From contig NZ_FNGF01000006.1 of the NCBI RefSeq assembly GCF_900102815.1, forward strand, positions 434,001 through 498,000: DNA of 64,000 bases, in the 5' to 3' direction. Position 1 is the stretch's first letter, and each line of letters begins with the position of its first letter. The translations under genes and the position numbers were made by a program. The notes under the pieces were generated by a model that saw only the letters and a list, made by a program, of their open reading frames with translations, searched no databases and had not been told where the DNA came from. This stretch comes from Glycomyces sambucus. GTDB lineage: Bacteria > Actinomycetota > Actinomycetes > Mycobacteriales > Micromonosporaceae. Positions 32,711-40,889 of the stretch are shown here, piece after piece.

Positions 32711-34189
32711 TCAGCCGATCGCGGTGGCGGCGGTGATGATGCGCCGTTCGCGGGGGTCGCTGGCGACGTCGGTGACGCCTGGGGCGACACCGGTGACGAG
32801 GCGTTCGTGGGCGATGGGGACGACGGCGACGGTGGCGAGGACGAGGGCTTCGGCGTCGAGGACGGCGGCCTGGCGGTCGGGGGCGGTGGCGACGGCGGCG
32901 ACGGCCGCGTCGACGGCGGGGTCGGCGAGGCGGGCGACGTTGAAGCCGCCGTCGCCGGTGAAGTCGGAGTCGAGGTAGGTGTAGGCGTCGCCGGAGTCCT
33001 GGACGACGGAGCGGGACATGAGGACGAGGTCGAAGGCGCCGGCGAGCATGTCGGGCTCGATGTCGTTGTACTCGCGGACCTCGGTGGCGACGGTGAACCC
33101 GGCGGCCTCGAGCTGGGCGGCGATGACGGTGAGGGCTTCGGGGAGTTCGGCGCGGTTGGTGTAGGTGGCGAGGGTGACGGCGGTGCCGCCGGGGTCGGCG
33201 GGTGCGGGGAGGTCGTAGGGGCGGTGGTCGGCGGCCCAGGCGAGGGCGGGGCCGAAGAGCCCTTCGGGGGCGTCGGCGCGGCCTTCGTAGATGTCGTCCA
33301 CGATCGGGGCGGGGTCGACGGCGGCGGCGACGGCGGCGCGGAGTGCCGGGTCGGCAAGGGGCCCTTCGGTGTTGAGGTAGAGGCTGACGGTGCGGCCGGT
33401 GGGGGCGTCCTGGAGCCGGGCGTCGTCGAGGTTCGCGATCTGGGCGTAGGGGACGGCCTCGATGACGTGGGCCTCGCCGGAGCGGAGGGCGGCGACGCGG
33501 GTGGCGGCGTCGGGGACGTAGTCGGCGCGGTAGGAGGCCATGGCGGCCCGCTCGCCCCAGTAGTCGTCGTGGCGTTCGAGTTCGACGCCGGTGGTGGTGG
33601 ACGCGGCGATGGCGTAGGGCCCGGTGGCGTGCCCGACCGGGTCGACGGCGTCCCCGGTGTAGGCGGCGGGGGCGAGGATCGCGAGCTGGGGGCTGGAGAG
33701 GCGCTGCGGGAGCACGGGGTCGGGAGCGGCGGTGGCGACCCGGAGGGTGAGAGCGCCGGTGGGCTCGGCGGTGAGGCCGAGGCCGTCGACGACGCGGGGG
33801 ACGGCGGCGGCGTTCGCGGCGGCGGTGAGGGCGGCGGCCGCGGCCGCGGCGTCCAGGAGCGTGCCGTCGTGGAAGCGGACGCCTTCGCGGAGGGTGAGGT
33901 CCCAGGAGCCGTCCTCGGCCTGGGCCCAGTCGGTGGCGAGGAGGGCGCTCGGCAGGCCGTCGTCGTCGAGGGCCAGGAGGGTCTCGGCGACGGACCAGCG
34001 GGCGAGGAGGAACGCGTCCTCGGAGTGCGGGGAGAGGCCCGCGGCGGGGGTGAGGGCGTTGGCGAGGACGAGCGTGCCCGTGCCGCTCTCGCCGGGGGCG
34101 AAGCAGCCGGCGACCGCGGCGGCGGTGAGGCCGAGGGGCGCGGCGGTGAGCAGGGTGCGCCGGGTCAGGGGCGTCCGTCGCTGGGGCAT
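32711..34189 (-). CDS. Peptide/nickel-type ABC substrate-binding lipoprotein with Tat-like signal
   Basis: The 492-residue protein belongs to the extracellular solute-binding family 5 (DppA/OppA/NikA). The N terminus combines a twin-arginine-like RRTLLTAA with a lipobox ending AVAGC (lipid Cys near residue 29). Family features are SVAETLLALDDDG, DGSWDLTLREGVRFHDGT (the family 5 signature region), and ATGPYAI. The ligand could be a peptide, an opine or a metal complex; the sequence does not decide. It is the first gene of a two-gene transcript with the fused permease and is divergent from a GNAT gene. Confidence 0.9.
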   Translation of the reverse strand: MPQRRTPLTRRTLLTAAPLGLTAAAVAGCFAPGESGTGTLVLANALTPAAGLSPHSEDAFLLARWSVAETLLALDDDGLPSALLATDWAQAEDGSWDLTLREGVRFHDGTLLDAAAAAAALTAAANAAAVPRVVDGLGLTAEPTGALTLRVATAAPDPVLPQRLSSPQLAILAPAAYTGDAVDPVGHATGPYAIAASTTTGVELERHDDYWGERAAMASYRADYVPDAATRVAALRSGEAHVIEAVPYAQIANLDDARLQDAPTGRTVSLYLNTEGPLADPALRAAVAAAVDPAPIVDDIYEGRADAPEGLFGPALAWAADHRPYDLPAPADPGGTAVTLATYTNRAELPEALTVIAAQLEAAGFTVATEVREYNDIEPDMLAGAFDLVLMSRSVVQDSGDAYTYLDSDFTGDGGFNVARLADPAVDAAVAAVATAPDRQAAVLDAEALVLATVAVVPIAHERLVTGVAPGVTDVASDPRERRIITAATAIG

Positions 34190-34226
34190 GGAGTGGGCCT
34201 CGTCTCTTGTCGCGAACCGCTACTTG

Positions 34227-34243
34227 TTGCAAAACGCCTGCAA
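34227..34243. promoter_or_regulatory. Inverted repeat TTGCA-N7-TGCAA between divergent genes
   Basis: Exact 5-base arms separated by seven bases. The right arm overlaps AATAAT (34242-34247), the probable -10 of the GNAT gene, and the repeat lies 38 bases upstream of the binding-protein start. It is placed to control both directions. The regulator is unknown. Confidence 0.45.
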
Positions 34244-34254
34244 TAATGGCACAC

Positions 34255-34842
34255 ATGTCGAGCACCGCCACCGCAGACGAGATCAGGGGACTATCGGGTT
34301 ACGTAGTGCGCCAAGCGGAACCGGGCGACATCGCCGACGCCCGCTCGGTGATGCTCGACACCGTCTACCGGGACTTCGGGCACGGCTACCTGCCGCAGTG
34401 GCACGCCGACATCATCGACGTCGAGTCGTTCTACCTGGCGCCCGAGGACAACGCGCTCTTCGTGGCCGAGCGCGGGGGCCGGGTCGTGGCGACCGCGGGC
34501 GTGCGCGGGCAGACGCCGACCTCGCCGCCGCACCCGCCGGAGGTCGCCGACCGGTTCGAGGAGGGCCGCACCGCGAGCCTGTACCGCGTGTACGTGCGGC
34601 CCGAGCACCGCCGCCGCGGCCTCGCGGGCGCGCTCGTGGACGCGTGCCTCGACTTCGCGGCCTCCCGCGAGCGCTACACCGGCGTCTACCTGCACACCGA
34701 CGCGCGCACGCCCGGCGCGGTGGAGTTCTGGTCGCGGCGCGGCGCGGTGCTGTTCGACGAGCGGGTGGCCGTCAACGAGCACCGCGGCGACGCCGGCGAG
34801 CCGTTCGAGACGGTCCACTTCCGGCTGCGCCTGCCCCGCTGA
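34255..34842 (+). CDS. GNAT family N-acetyltransferase
   Basis: The 195-residue enzyme has the GNAT fold: a beta1-alpha1 opening VVRQAEPGDIADARSVM, then the acetyl-CoA-binding motif VYVRPEHRRRGLAGALVDACL (the R-x-x-G-x-G/A pattern) and the late YLHTDARTPGAVEFWSRRGAV segment. The acceptor is unknown. No ribosome binding site precedes the ATG, but AATAAT is seven bases upstream, so a leaderless transcript is likely. An in-frame ATG nine bases upstream would lie inside that element. It is divergent from the peptide-type importer and may share its operator. Confidence 0.87.
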   Translation: MSSTATADEIRGLSGYVVRQAEPGDIADARSVMLDTVYRDFGHGYLPQWHADIIDVESFYLAPEDNALFVAERGGRVVATAGVRGQTPTSPPHPPEVADRFEEGRTASLYRVYVRPEHRRRGLAGALVDACLDFAASRERYTGVYLHTDARTPGAVEFWSRRGAVLFDERVAVNEHRGDAGEPFETVHFRLRLPR

Positions 34843-34925
34843 GGGCCCGGTCGGTCCTGGCATGGCCCGAGCATAACGGGAACGATTTTCATTAATGATG
34901 AGGGGTCGCCTCGGCCGGGGGCTCG

Positions 34926-36089
34926 TCAGCCCTCGTACGGCGGCCCCACGTAGTTCTCCGCCAGCGCGGTCGCCTGCGCCCGCGAACGGGCCACGTAGTC
35001 GAGGTGCGCGCGCTGGAGCCGCCGGTCGTAGGCGTCGGCGTCCGCGAAGCGGTGCAGCAGGGTCGTCATCCACCACGAGAAGTGCTGGGCGCGCCAGACC
35101 CGCTCCAGGCAGGTCGCCGAGTACGCGTCGAGCAGGTCCTCGCGGCCGGAGCGGTAGTACTCCCCCAGGGCGCGGGCGAGCACCCGGACGTCGGCGACGG
35201 CGAGGTTGAGGCCCTTCGCGCCGGTGGGCGGGACGATGTGCGCGGCGTCCCCGGCGAGGAGGAGGCGCCCGAACCGCATGGGCTCGGCCACGAACGAGCG
35301 CATGGCGGCGACGTCGACGGACATGACCGGGCCGGTCGCGAGCGTGAAGCCGGGGACGGTCTCGTGGCGGGCCTTGAGCTCGTCCCAGATCGCGGCGGCG
35401 CTCCAGTCCTCGGGGCGGGTCTCGGGCGGCACCTGGAGGTAGAAGCGGCTGACGGTGTCGCTGCGCATGGAGTGCAGGGAGAACCCGCGGTCGGAGGCGG
35501 AGTAGACGAGCTCGGGGGCGGAGGGGGCGACGGCGGCGAGGACGCCGAGCCACGCGAAGGGGTAGGTCTTCTCGTAGGCGGTGAGGCGCCCGGCGGGGAC
35601 GGAGGCGCGGGAGACGCCGTGGAAGCCGTCGCATCCGGCGATGAAGTCGCAGTCGAGGCGCCCGCCGGCCCACTGGAGGTGCGGTTCGCCGTCGATGCCG
35701 CCGAGGGTGATGCCCTCGACCTCGAAGCGGAGGTCGACCCCGTTGGCGAGGTTCGCGGCGATGAGGTCCTTGACGACCTCCTGCTGGCCGTAGACGGTGA
35801 TGGCGCGGCCGGGCACGAGTTCGTCGAAGGCGATCCGGTGGCCTTCGCCGCCGAAGCGCAGTTCGATGCCGTGGTGGACGTGGCCTTCGGCGCGCATGCG
35901 GTCGCCGACGCCGGCGGCGGTGAGGGTGTCGGCGGTGGCCTGTTCGAGGACGCCGGCGCGGATGCGGGACTCGCAGTGGGCGCGGCTGCGGCGCTCCAGC
36001 ACGACGACGTCGATCCCCTCGGCGGCGAGGAGGTGCGCGAGGAGGAGCCCGGCGGGTCCGGCGCCGACGATCCCGACGCGGGTCCTCAT
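34926..36089 (-). CDS. pobA: 4-hydroxybenzoate 3-monooxygenase
   Basis: The 387-residue FAD enzyme hydroxylates 4-hydroxybenzoate to protocatechuate using NADPH and O2. Motifs of group A flavin monooxygenases are clear: GIVGAGPAGLLLAHLL (FAD), ERRSRAHCESRIRAGVLE (the RIRAGVLE segment is characteristic of PobA), the CDGFHGVSR (DG) motif, and LLLAGDAAHIVPPTGAKGLNLA (GD). The length fits PobA. It is the last gene of an operon with a NitT/TauT-type ABC importer, overlapping the ATPase gene by ATGA. That suggests the importer brings in the aromatic substrate. No protocatechuate dioxygenase genes are in the window. Confidence 0.95.
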   Translation of the reverse strand: MRTRVGIVGAGPAGLLLAHLLAAEGIDVVVLERRSRAHCESRIRAGVLEQATADTLTAAGVGDRMRAEGHVHHGIELRFGGEGHRIAFDELVPGRAITVYGQQEVVKDLIAANLANGVDLRFEVEGITLGGIDGEPHLQWAGGRLDCDFIAGCDGFHGVSRASVPAGRLTAYEKTYPFAWLGVLAAVAPSAPELVYSASDRGFSLHSMRSDTVSRFYLQVPPETRPEDWSAAAIWDELKARHETVPGFTLATGPVMSVDVAAMRSFVAEPMRFGRLLLAGDAAHIVPPTGAKGLNLAVADVRVLARALGEYYRSGREDLLDAYSATCLERVWRAQHFSWWMTTLLHRFADADAYDRRLQRAHLDYVARSRAQATALAENYVGPPYEG

Positions 36090-36859
36090 GCGGCACCTCG
36101 CTTGGCGGCCTGGATCTCGCGCCAGACGGCGGCGCGGAGCTTCGCGAACGCGGGGGCGGAGCGGGTGTCGAGCTGGTCGCGGTCGGGGCCGAGGTCGATG
36201 TGGATCTCGGCGCGGAGCGTGGTCGGCGGGGAGGAGAGGACGAGGACGCGCTGGCCGAGGTAGACCGACTCGTCGATGTCGTGGGTGATGAAGACGACCG
36301 TGATCCCGAGGCGGGACCACAGGTCGCGGATGAGGTCTTCGAGGTCGGCGCGGGTCTGGGCGTCGACGGCGGCGAAGGGCTCGTCCATGAGCAGCAGGCG
36401 GGGCCGGAACGCGACGGCGCGGGCGATGGCGACGCGCTGCTGCATGCCGCCGGAGAGCTGCCAGGGCCAGACCTGTTCCTTCCCTTCGAGGTCGACCAGG
36501 CGCAGGGCCTCGGCGACGCGGTCGCGGCGTTCGGCGCGGGTGAGGCCGAGGCGCTTGAGCGGGAGTTCGACGTTGGCGCCCACGCGCATCCACGGGAAGA
36601 GGCTGCGGCCGTACTCCTGGAAGACGACGGCGGTCCCCTCGGGCGGGCCGTCGACGTCGCGGCCGTCGACGCGGGCGGTGCCGCGGGTGGGCGCGAGGAG
36701 CCCGGCGCACATCCGCAGGAGCGTGGTCTTGCCGCAGCCGGAGGGGCCGACGACGCACACGAGTTCGCCCTCGGCCACATGGAAGCTGAGGGAGTCGACG
36801 GCGGTGAACACTCCCCCGTCGACGCGGTAGTCCTTGCCGATCCCGGCGACTTCGAGCAC
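36086..36859 (-). CDS. NitT/TauT-type ABC importer ATPase
   Basis: The 257-residue nucleotide-binding subunit has Walker A GPSGCGKTT (about residues 39-47), Q-loop EYGRSLFPW, signature LSGGMQQRVAIARA, Walker B LLLMDEPFAAVD and switch histidine FITHDIDES. It matches the SsuB/TauB/NrtD group that energises uptake of small anions. It starts with GTG immediately after the permease stop and overlaps pobA, so five genes form one operon. Confidence 0.94.
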   Translation of the reverse strand: MLEVAGIGKDYRVDGGVFTAVDSLSFHVAEGELVCVVGPSGCGKTTLLRMCAGLLAPTRGTARVDGRDVDGPPEGTAVVFQEYGRSLFPWMRVGANVELPLKRLGLTRAERRDRVAEALRLVDLEGKEQVWPWQLSGGMQQRVAIARAVAFRPRLLLMDEPFAAVDAQTRADLEDLIRDLWSRLGITVVFITHDIDESVYLGQRVLVLSSPPTTLRAEIHIDLGPDRDQLDTRSAPAFAKLRAAVWREIQAAKRGAA

Positions 36860-37630
36860 TCAGACCTCCTCGGCCCGTTGGCGGTGGTGCCAGTGCAGGA
36901 CCGCGCGGTCGAACACCGTGAACAGGGCGGCGAGGGCCGCGCCGAGGCAGCCGAGGAGCAGGATGCCGCTCCACATCGCGGGGATCGCGTAGCTGCGCTG
37001 GAACTGGACGATCGCGAAGCCGAGCCCGGACTGGGCGGCGAACATCTCGCTGACGACCATGAGGATGACGCCGATCGCGAGGGCCTGGCGCATGCCGGTG
37101 ACGATGCGCGGACTCGCGCCGGGCAGGACCACGGCGAGGAGGGTCCTGTTGCGGCCCAGGCGGAACGCGGCGGCGGTGTCGAGCTGGACCGGTTCGACCG
37201 AGCGGACCCCGGCGACGGTGTTGAGCAGGATCGGCCAGACGCAGCCGGAGACGATGACGGCGGTCTTCATGCCGTCGCCGATGCCGGCGAACAGCATGAT
37301 GACCGGGACGAGGACCGGCGGCGGGACGGCGCGGGCGAACTCCAGGACGGGCTCGGTGAGGTGGAAGAGCCAGCGCGTCCGTCCGATGAGGACGCCGAGG
37401 GCGATCCCGGCGGCGGCGGAGGCGGTGTAGCCGGCGGCGAGGCGGGCGACGCTGGGGAGGACGTCGTCGCGCCAGCGCTCGGGCGTCCAGGTCTCGGCGA
37501 ACTCGGCGGTGATCGCGGACAGGGGCGGGAAGTAGAAGCTGGTGGAGCCCGCGGAGGCGAACCACCACAGGGCGAACAGGGCCGCGGGGAGGCCGAGGGC
37601 GAGGAGGGTCTTGCGGGCGAGGGTCACCAC
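36860..37630 (-). CDS. NitT/TauT-type ABC importer permease
   Basis: The 256-residue membrane protein has about six hydrophobic segments and the BPD_transp_1 EAA-like loop (ANTVAGVRSVEPVQLDTAAAF in reading order, then GRNRTLLAVVLPGASP). It resembles SsuC/TauC. It overlaps the preceding permease gene by seven bases. Two different permease genes in one operon suggest a heterodimeric transmembrane pore, whereas most relatives use one permease as a homodimer. Confidence 0.92.
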   Translation of the reverse strand: MVTLARKTLLALGLPAALFALWWFASAGSTSFYFPPLSAITAEFAETWTPERWRDDVLPSVARLAAGYTASAAAGIALGVLIGRTRWLFHLTEPVLEFARAVPPPVLVPVIMLFAGIGDGMKTAVIVSGCVWPILLNTVAGVRSVEPVQLDTAAAFRLGRNRTLLAVVLPGASPRIVTGMRQALAIGVILMVVSEMFAAQSGLGFAIVQFQRSYAIPAMWSGILLLGCLGAALAALFTVFDRAVLHWHHRQRAEEV

Positions 37631-38469
37631 CGCGCGTCACCTCGCACGGCCGGGTGCCAGGAGAGCGCTTCGCGTTCGAGGAGGCGCACGCCGAGGTTGA
37701 CGAGGACGCCGAGGGCGCCCGCGACGAGGATGAGCGCGTACATGCGGTCGGCGGCGCCGGAGGTCTGGGCGACGGCGATCTCGTTGCCGAGGCCGGGCGA
37801 GCCGATGACGAGTTCGGCGGTGACGGCGAGGACGAGCGCGACGGTGGCGGCGAGCCGCACCCCGGTCATGAGGTAGGGCAGGGCGGTGGGCCAGGCGAGG
37901 CGGGTCAGGCGCTGCCATGCGGTGAGCCGCAGGCTCTTCGCGGTGTCGGCGGCGACGGGGTCGATGTCGCGCACGCCCGCGAGGACCTGGACGAGGACCT
38001 GCCAGAACGCGGCGTAGACGACGAGGAGGAGCGTCGAGGGCAGGCGGGTGCCGAACAGCAGGACCGCCAAGGGCACCAGGGCGACCGAGGGGATCGGGCG
38101 CAGGAACTCGATGGTGGAGGCGGTGGCGGCGCGCACGGGCGGGAGGGACCCGATGAGGATGCCGAGGGCGGCGCCCGCGGCGACGGCGATGGCGAGCCCG
38201 AGCGCCCAGGCGGTGAGCGTGTCGGCAAGGGCCCGCCAGAACTCGGCGCGCGCGAGGTCGTCGGCGAGGGCGCCGAGAACGGCGCCGGTGGTCGGAAAGT
38301 ACCTGGGGTCCACCAGGGGCGTGAGCGGGAGGAGCTGGCCGGCGAGCAGGGCCGCGGCGACCCCGGCCGCGCCGAGGAGCAGCGGTGGGACTGGACGCGG
38401 CCGGGGTCTTGAGGAGTGGAGCCGCTGGTCGCTCATGGTGCTCGCGTCGTTCGAACGCTGCGGACTCAT
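37624..38469 (-). CDS. NitT/TauT-type ABC importer permease (second)
   Basis: The 281-residue membrane protein has about six hydrophobic segments and the cytoplasmic coupling loop DIDPVAADTAKSLRLTAWQR followed by LTRLAWPTALPYLMTG. It is a paralogue of the next permease. The start at 38469 overlaps the binding-protein stop by ATGA; an internal ATG 33 bases further in is possible. The first 25 residues are a charged cytoplasmic extension. Confidence 0.91.
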   Translation of the reverse strand: MSPQRSNDASTMSDQRLHSSRPRPRPVPPLLLGAAGVAAALLAGQLLPLTPLVDPRYFPTTGAVLGALADDLARAEFWRALADTLTAWALGLAIAVAAGAALGILIGSLPPVRAATASTIEFLRPIPSVALVPLAVLLFGTRLPSTLLLVVYAAFWQVLVQVLAGVRDIDPVAADTAKSLRLTAWQRLTRLAWPTALPYLMTGVRLAATVALVLAVTAELVIGSPGLGNEIAVAQTSGAADRMYALILVAGALGVLVNLGVRLLEREALSWHPAVRGDARW

Positions 38470-39425
38470 GGCAGGAGCGCGTCCACGTCTGGGGGGTTCT
38501 CGAAGATGCCGTCGGCTTCGCCGAGTTCGGCGAGGCGCTCCACGGAGTCCTTGTTGACCGCTGCGGGGAAGGCCGGCAGGGTCAGGGCGGCGCGGATCTC
38601 GGGACTGATGTCGGTGTAGGTGCCCAGGATATCGCGGACGGCCTCGGGGTTGTCGGTCGCGTACTGGAGCGATTCGGCGATGGCGTCGGCGAAGCGCTGG
38701 ACGAGGTCGGGGTCCTCTTGCACGAGTTGAGAGGTGGCGAAGTAGGCGGCGACGGTGAGGTCGGGGGCGGCGTCGACGTAGTTCCAGGCGACGGGCCGGC
38801 CGCCCTCGGCCTCGATGAGGGACTTGAAGGGCTCCACGACCCAGGCGGCGTCGACGTTCCCGGCGCTGAGCTGCGCGGGCATGTCGGGGAAGGCGATCTC
38901 GGTGAAGCCGATGCCGGTGGGGTCGCCGCCGTCGATGCGGACGGACTCGCGGACGGTCGTGTCGCCGATGTTGTTCAGGGTGTTGACCGCGACGGTGGCG
39001 TCGGCGAGGTCGGCGGCGGTCTGGATCGGACTGTCGGCGGGGACCATGACGGCGCCGAAGTCCTCGCCCGCGACGCCGGTGGAGGCGACCCCGTTCGCGA
39101 CGATCTCGATCGGCAGGCCCGAGGACTGGGCGAGGAGGAGCGAGGTGATGTTGGAGAACCCGAAGTCGAACTCGCCGGCCGCGACCCCGGGGACGATGGC
39201 CGCGCCCCCTTGGGCGGCGGTGAGTTCGAGCTCGATGTCGCGCGCTGCGAAGAAGCCCTGCTCGATGCCGAGGTAGATGGGGGCGACGTCGACGATCGGG
39301 ATGACGCCGACCGAGACGGCGTCCGCTCCCCCGGCGCCGTCCTCCTCGCCGCCGCAGGCGGCGGTGGTCGCGGCGAGCGCGAGGGCCAGGGCTGACATGG
39401 AGGCGAGGGCGAGCGTGCGTCTCAT
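38466..39425 (-). CDS. NitT/TauT-type ABC substrate-binding lipoprotein
   Basis: The 319-residue lipoprotein has a signal ending in ATTAAC (lipid Cys near residue 24) and an SsuA/TauA/NMT1-like fold: VSVGVIPIVDVAPIYLGIEQGFF, then FDFGFSNITSLLLAQ and NVDAAWVVEPF. It is the first gene of the operon with two permeases, an ATPase and pobA. The ligand is inferred to be 4-hydroxybenzoate or a related aromatic acid from the link to pobA; relatives bind nitrate, sulfonates, pyrimidine precursors or aromatic acids. The start at 39425 gives a proper signal peptide; the in-frame start 48 bases upstream does not. Confidence 0.9.
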   Translation of the reverse strand: MRRTLALASMSALALALAATTAACGGEEDGAGGADAVSVGVIPIVDVAPIYLGIEQGFFAARDIELELTAAQGGAAIVPGVAAGEFDFGFSNITSLLLAQSSGLPIEIVANGVASTGVAGEDFGAVMVPADSPIQTAADLADATVAVNTLNNIGDTTVRESVRIDGGDPTGIGFTEIAFPDMPAQLSAGNVDAAWVVEPFKSLIEAEGGRPVAWNYVDAAPDLTVAAYFATSQLVQEDPDLVQRFADAIAESLQYATDNPEAVRDILGTYTDISPEIRAALTLPAFPAAVNKDSVERLAELGEADGIFENPPDVDALLP

Positions 39426-39466
39426 GCGGGTGCCTTCCGGGAGGAGCGAGGCGACGGCACCGAGTG

Positions 39467-39498
39467 TTCGCAATGCGAATACTCGTTCATATATCGAA
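39467..39498. promoter_or_regulatory. Operator-like palindromes upstream of the aromatic uptake operon
   Basis: TTCGCA-A-TGCGAA (39467-39479) is a perfect 13-nt palindrome 42 bases before the binding-protein start. A weaker TTC-N7-GAA follows at 39486-39498. Sites of this kind suit an IclR- or MarR-type regulator of aromatic catabolism, but no such gene is in the window. Confidence 0.45.
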
Positions 39499-39644
39499 AC
39501 TAGTAGATAGCCCCGGCCCGGTCAAGACCCCGCCCGGGCCGCGCCCGCACCGAACCGCCGCAGCCCGCGGGCACCGTTGCCGCCGGGGCGCTCCACTCCG
39601 GACACACCCGGCCGCGGGGGCCGCAGCCGCCCCCGGACACGGGG

Positions 39645-39674
39645 AAGGGCCGCCCCGGCGGCAGGGCGGCCCTT
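39645..39674. terminator. Hairpin downstream of the phosphodiesterase gene
   Basis: AAGGGCCGCCC pairs with GGGCGGCCCTT (11 bp, 8-base loop). The T-rich CTTTCT is on the plus-strand side although the adjacent gene is read on the minus strand, so it may mainly insulate the two regions. Confidence 0.5.
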
Positions 39675-39712
39675 CTTTCTCGGTTGCGAATCCTGGGTTC
39701 GCGACCCGGTCG

Positions 39713-40762
39713 TCAGCAGTCGCGGGCTGCGATCGCCTTGTCCGGGTAGTCACTGAAGACGGCGTCGACGTCGAGCGAGTAGAACAGGTCGTACTCGGAC
39801 TCGAAGTCGCCCCATGCGGCACCGCCGCTCCCCTCGCGGAAGTCGGCGGGGAGGAACTGGTTCTCGTTGCGGAACGTCCACACGTGCACGTCGAGGCCGC
39901 GGTCGTGCGCGCGCTCGACCACGTCGGTCGGCTCCATCAGGTAGCCGTTCGCGTCGCGCGGGACGATGCGGTTCTTGTTCAGGCTCACCGTGTCGAGGGT
40001 GTCGGCGTACTCGTCGAGCTCGGCGTCGGAGATCTCGCCCTGCCCGTCGATGTTCAGCCCGATCCGGTTGTCCACGAGTTCGGCGATGTTGAGCAGGCTC
40101 TGGTACTCGAACGACTGGATCCACACCGGGGAGCGCTTCCGGTCGAGGCGGCGCTCGTCGAGCAGGTCGGCCAGCTCCTCCTCGATGCTCATCCCCTTGT
40201 CCTCGTAGTAGGACGGGTGCTTCATCTCGGGGTAGGTGACGACCTTGCGGTCGAGGTCGTCCACGAAGTCGAGGACCTCGTCGTAGGTGACCAGCTCGAA
40301 CTCGCCGTCGTGCGCGGCGCTCTGCGGGCGCACCGAGGGCAGGCGCTCCTCGGCGCGGAGGGTCTTGAGCTCGGCGAGGGTGAAGTCGTCGGCGAAGAAG
40401 CCGGTGACGGGCGCGCCGTCGATCAGCTTGGTGGTCTTGCGGTCCGCGAACTCGGGATGCTGGGCGATGTCGGTGGTCTCGTCCAGGACCGGCTCGTGGC
40501 GGGCCAGGAGCTCCCCGTCCTTGGTGAGCACCAGGTCCGGCTCGATGACGTCGGCGCCGAGCTCGACCGCGAGGGCGTACGCCTCCAGCGTGTGCTCGGG
40601 CAGGTAGCCGCTGGCGCCGCGGTGGGCGATGACGATCGGGTCCGAGTCGTGGTGGTGCGGCTTGTGCGGCTTGGCGGCGGCCGGGGAGGCCATAAGGCCG
40701 ATCAGCGCGCCGGCGGCGGCGAGAGCCGCCGCGCCGCGAAGGAGGGCGCCCTTGCGGGACAT
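39713..40762 (-). CDS. Secreted glycerophosphodiester phosphodiesterase
   Basis: The 349-residue enzyme has a signal peptide (residues 1-31, ending in SPAAA) and a His-rich linker (KPHKPHHHDSD). The GDPD barrel has IAHRGASGYLPEHTLEAY (catalytic His), GADVIEPDLVLTKDGELLARHEP (metal Glu/Asp and second catalytic His), and a late TYPEMKHP glutamate. It releases glycerol 3-phosphate from phospholipid head groups outside the cell. GlpQ-type secreted enzymes commonly serve phosphate or glycerol scavenging. Four TGAA units spaced exactly 11 bases apart lie 88 bases upstream and match a PHO box, so PhoP control under phosphate starvation is likely. Confidence 0.94.
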   Translation of the reverse strand: MSRKGALLRGAAALAAAGALIGLMASPAAAKPHKPHHHDSDPIVIAHRGASGYLPEHTLEAYALAVELGADVIEPDLVLTKDGELLARHEPVLDETTDIAQHPEFADRKTTKLIDGAPVTGFFADDFTLAELKTLRAEERLPSVRPQSAAHDGEFELVTYDEVLDFVDDLDRKVVTYPEMKHPSYYEDKGMSIEEELADLLDERRLDRKRSPVWIQSFEYQSLLNIAELVDNRIGLNIDGQGEISDAELDEYADTLDTVSLNKNRIVPRDANGYLMEPTDVVERAHDRGLDVHVWTFRNENQFLPADFREGSGGAAWGDFESEYDLFYSLDVDAVFSDYPDKAIAARDC

Positions 40763-40849
40763 GTGCGTCCACCTTTCTGGGGGGAGGGCCCGGAGGGCCT
40801 GGGTGACTTCAGCCAACCGCGCGCGCCCGTATTCGCGCGGGACCAGGGT

Positions 40850-40887
40850 TGAAGCTCTGCTGAACGGCATCTGAAGCCTGGTTGAAA
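40850..40887 (-). promoter_or_regulatory. Probable PHO box of four 11-bp direct repeat units
   Basis: TTCA (minus strand) recurs at an exact 11-base spacing, with plus-strand TGAA at 40850, 40861, 40872 and 40883. Streptomyces PhoP boxes are built from 11-bp direct repeats with a conserved GTTCA core. Units here read CGTTCAGCAGA-like, with CTTCA variants. It lies upstream of the secreted phosphodiesterase. Confidence 0.7.
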
Positions 40888-40889
40888 TC

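Noticed and set aside
34881..34900. AT-rich TGAAAATCGTT (minus strand), similar to half of an actinobacterial Zur box
   Set aside because: It lies between the 3' ends of convergent genes, so it cannot serve a promoter, and the second half of the site is poor.
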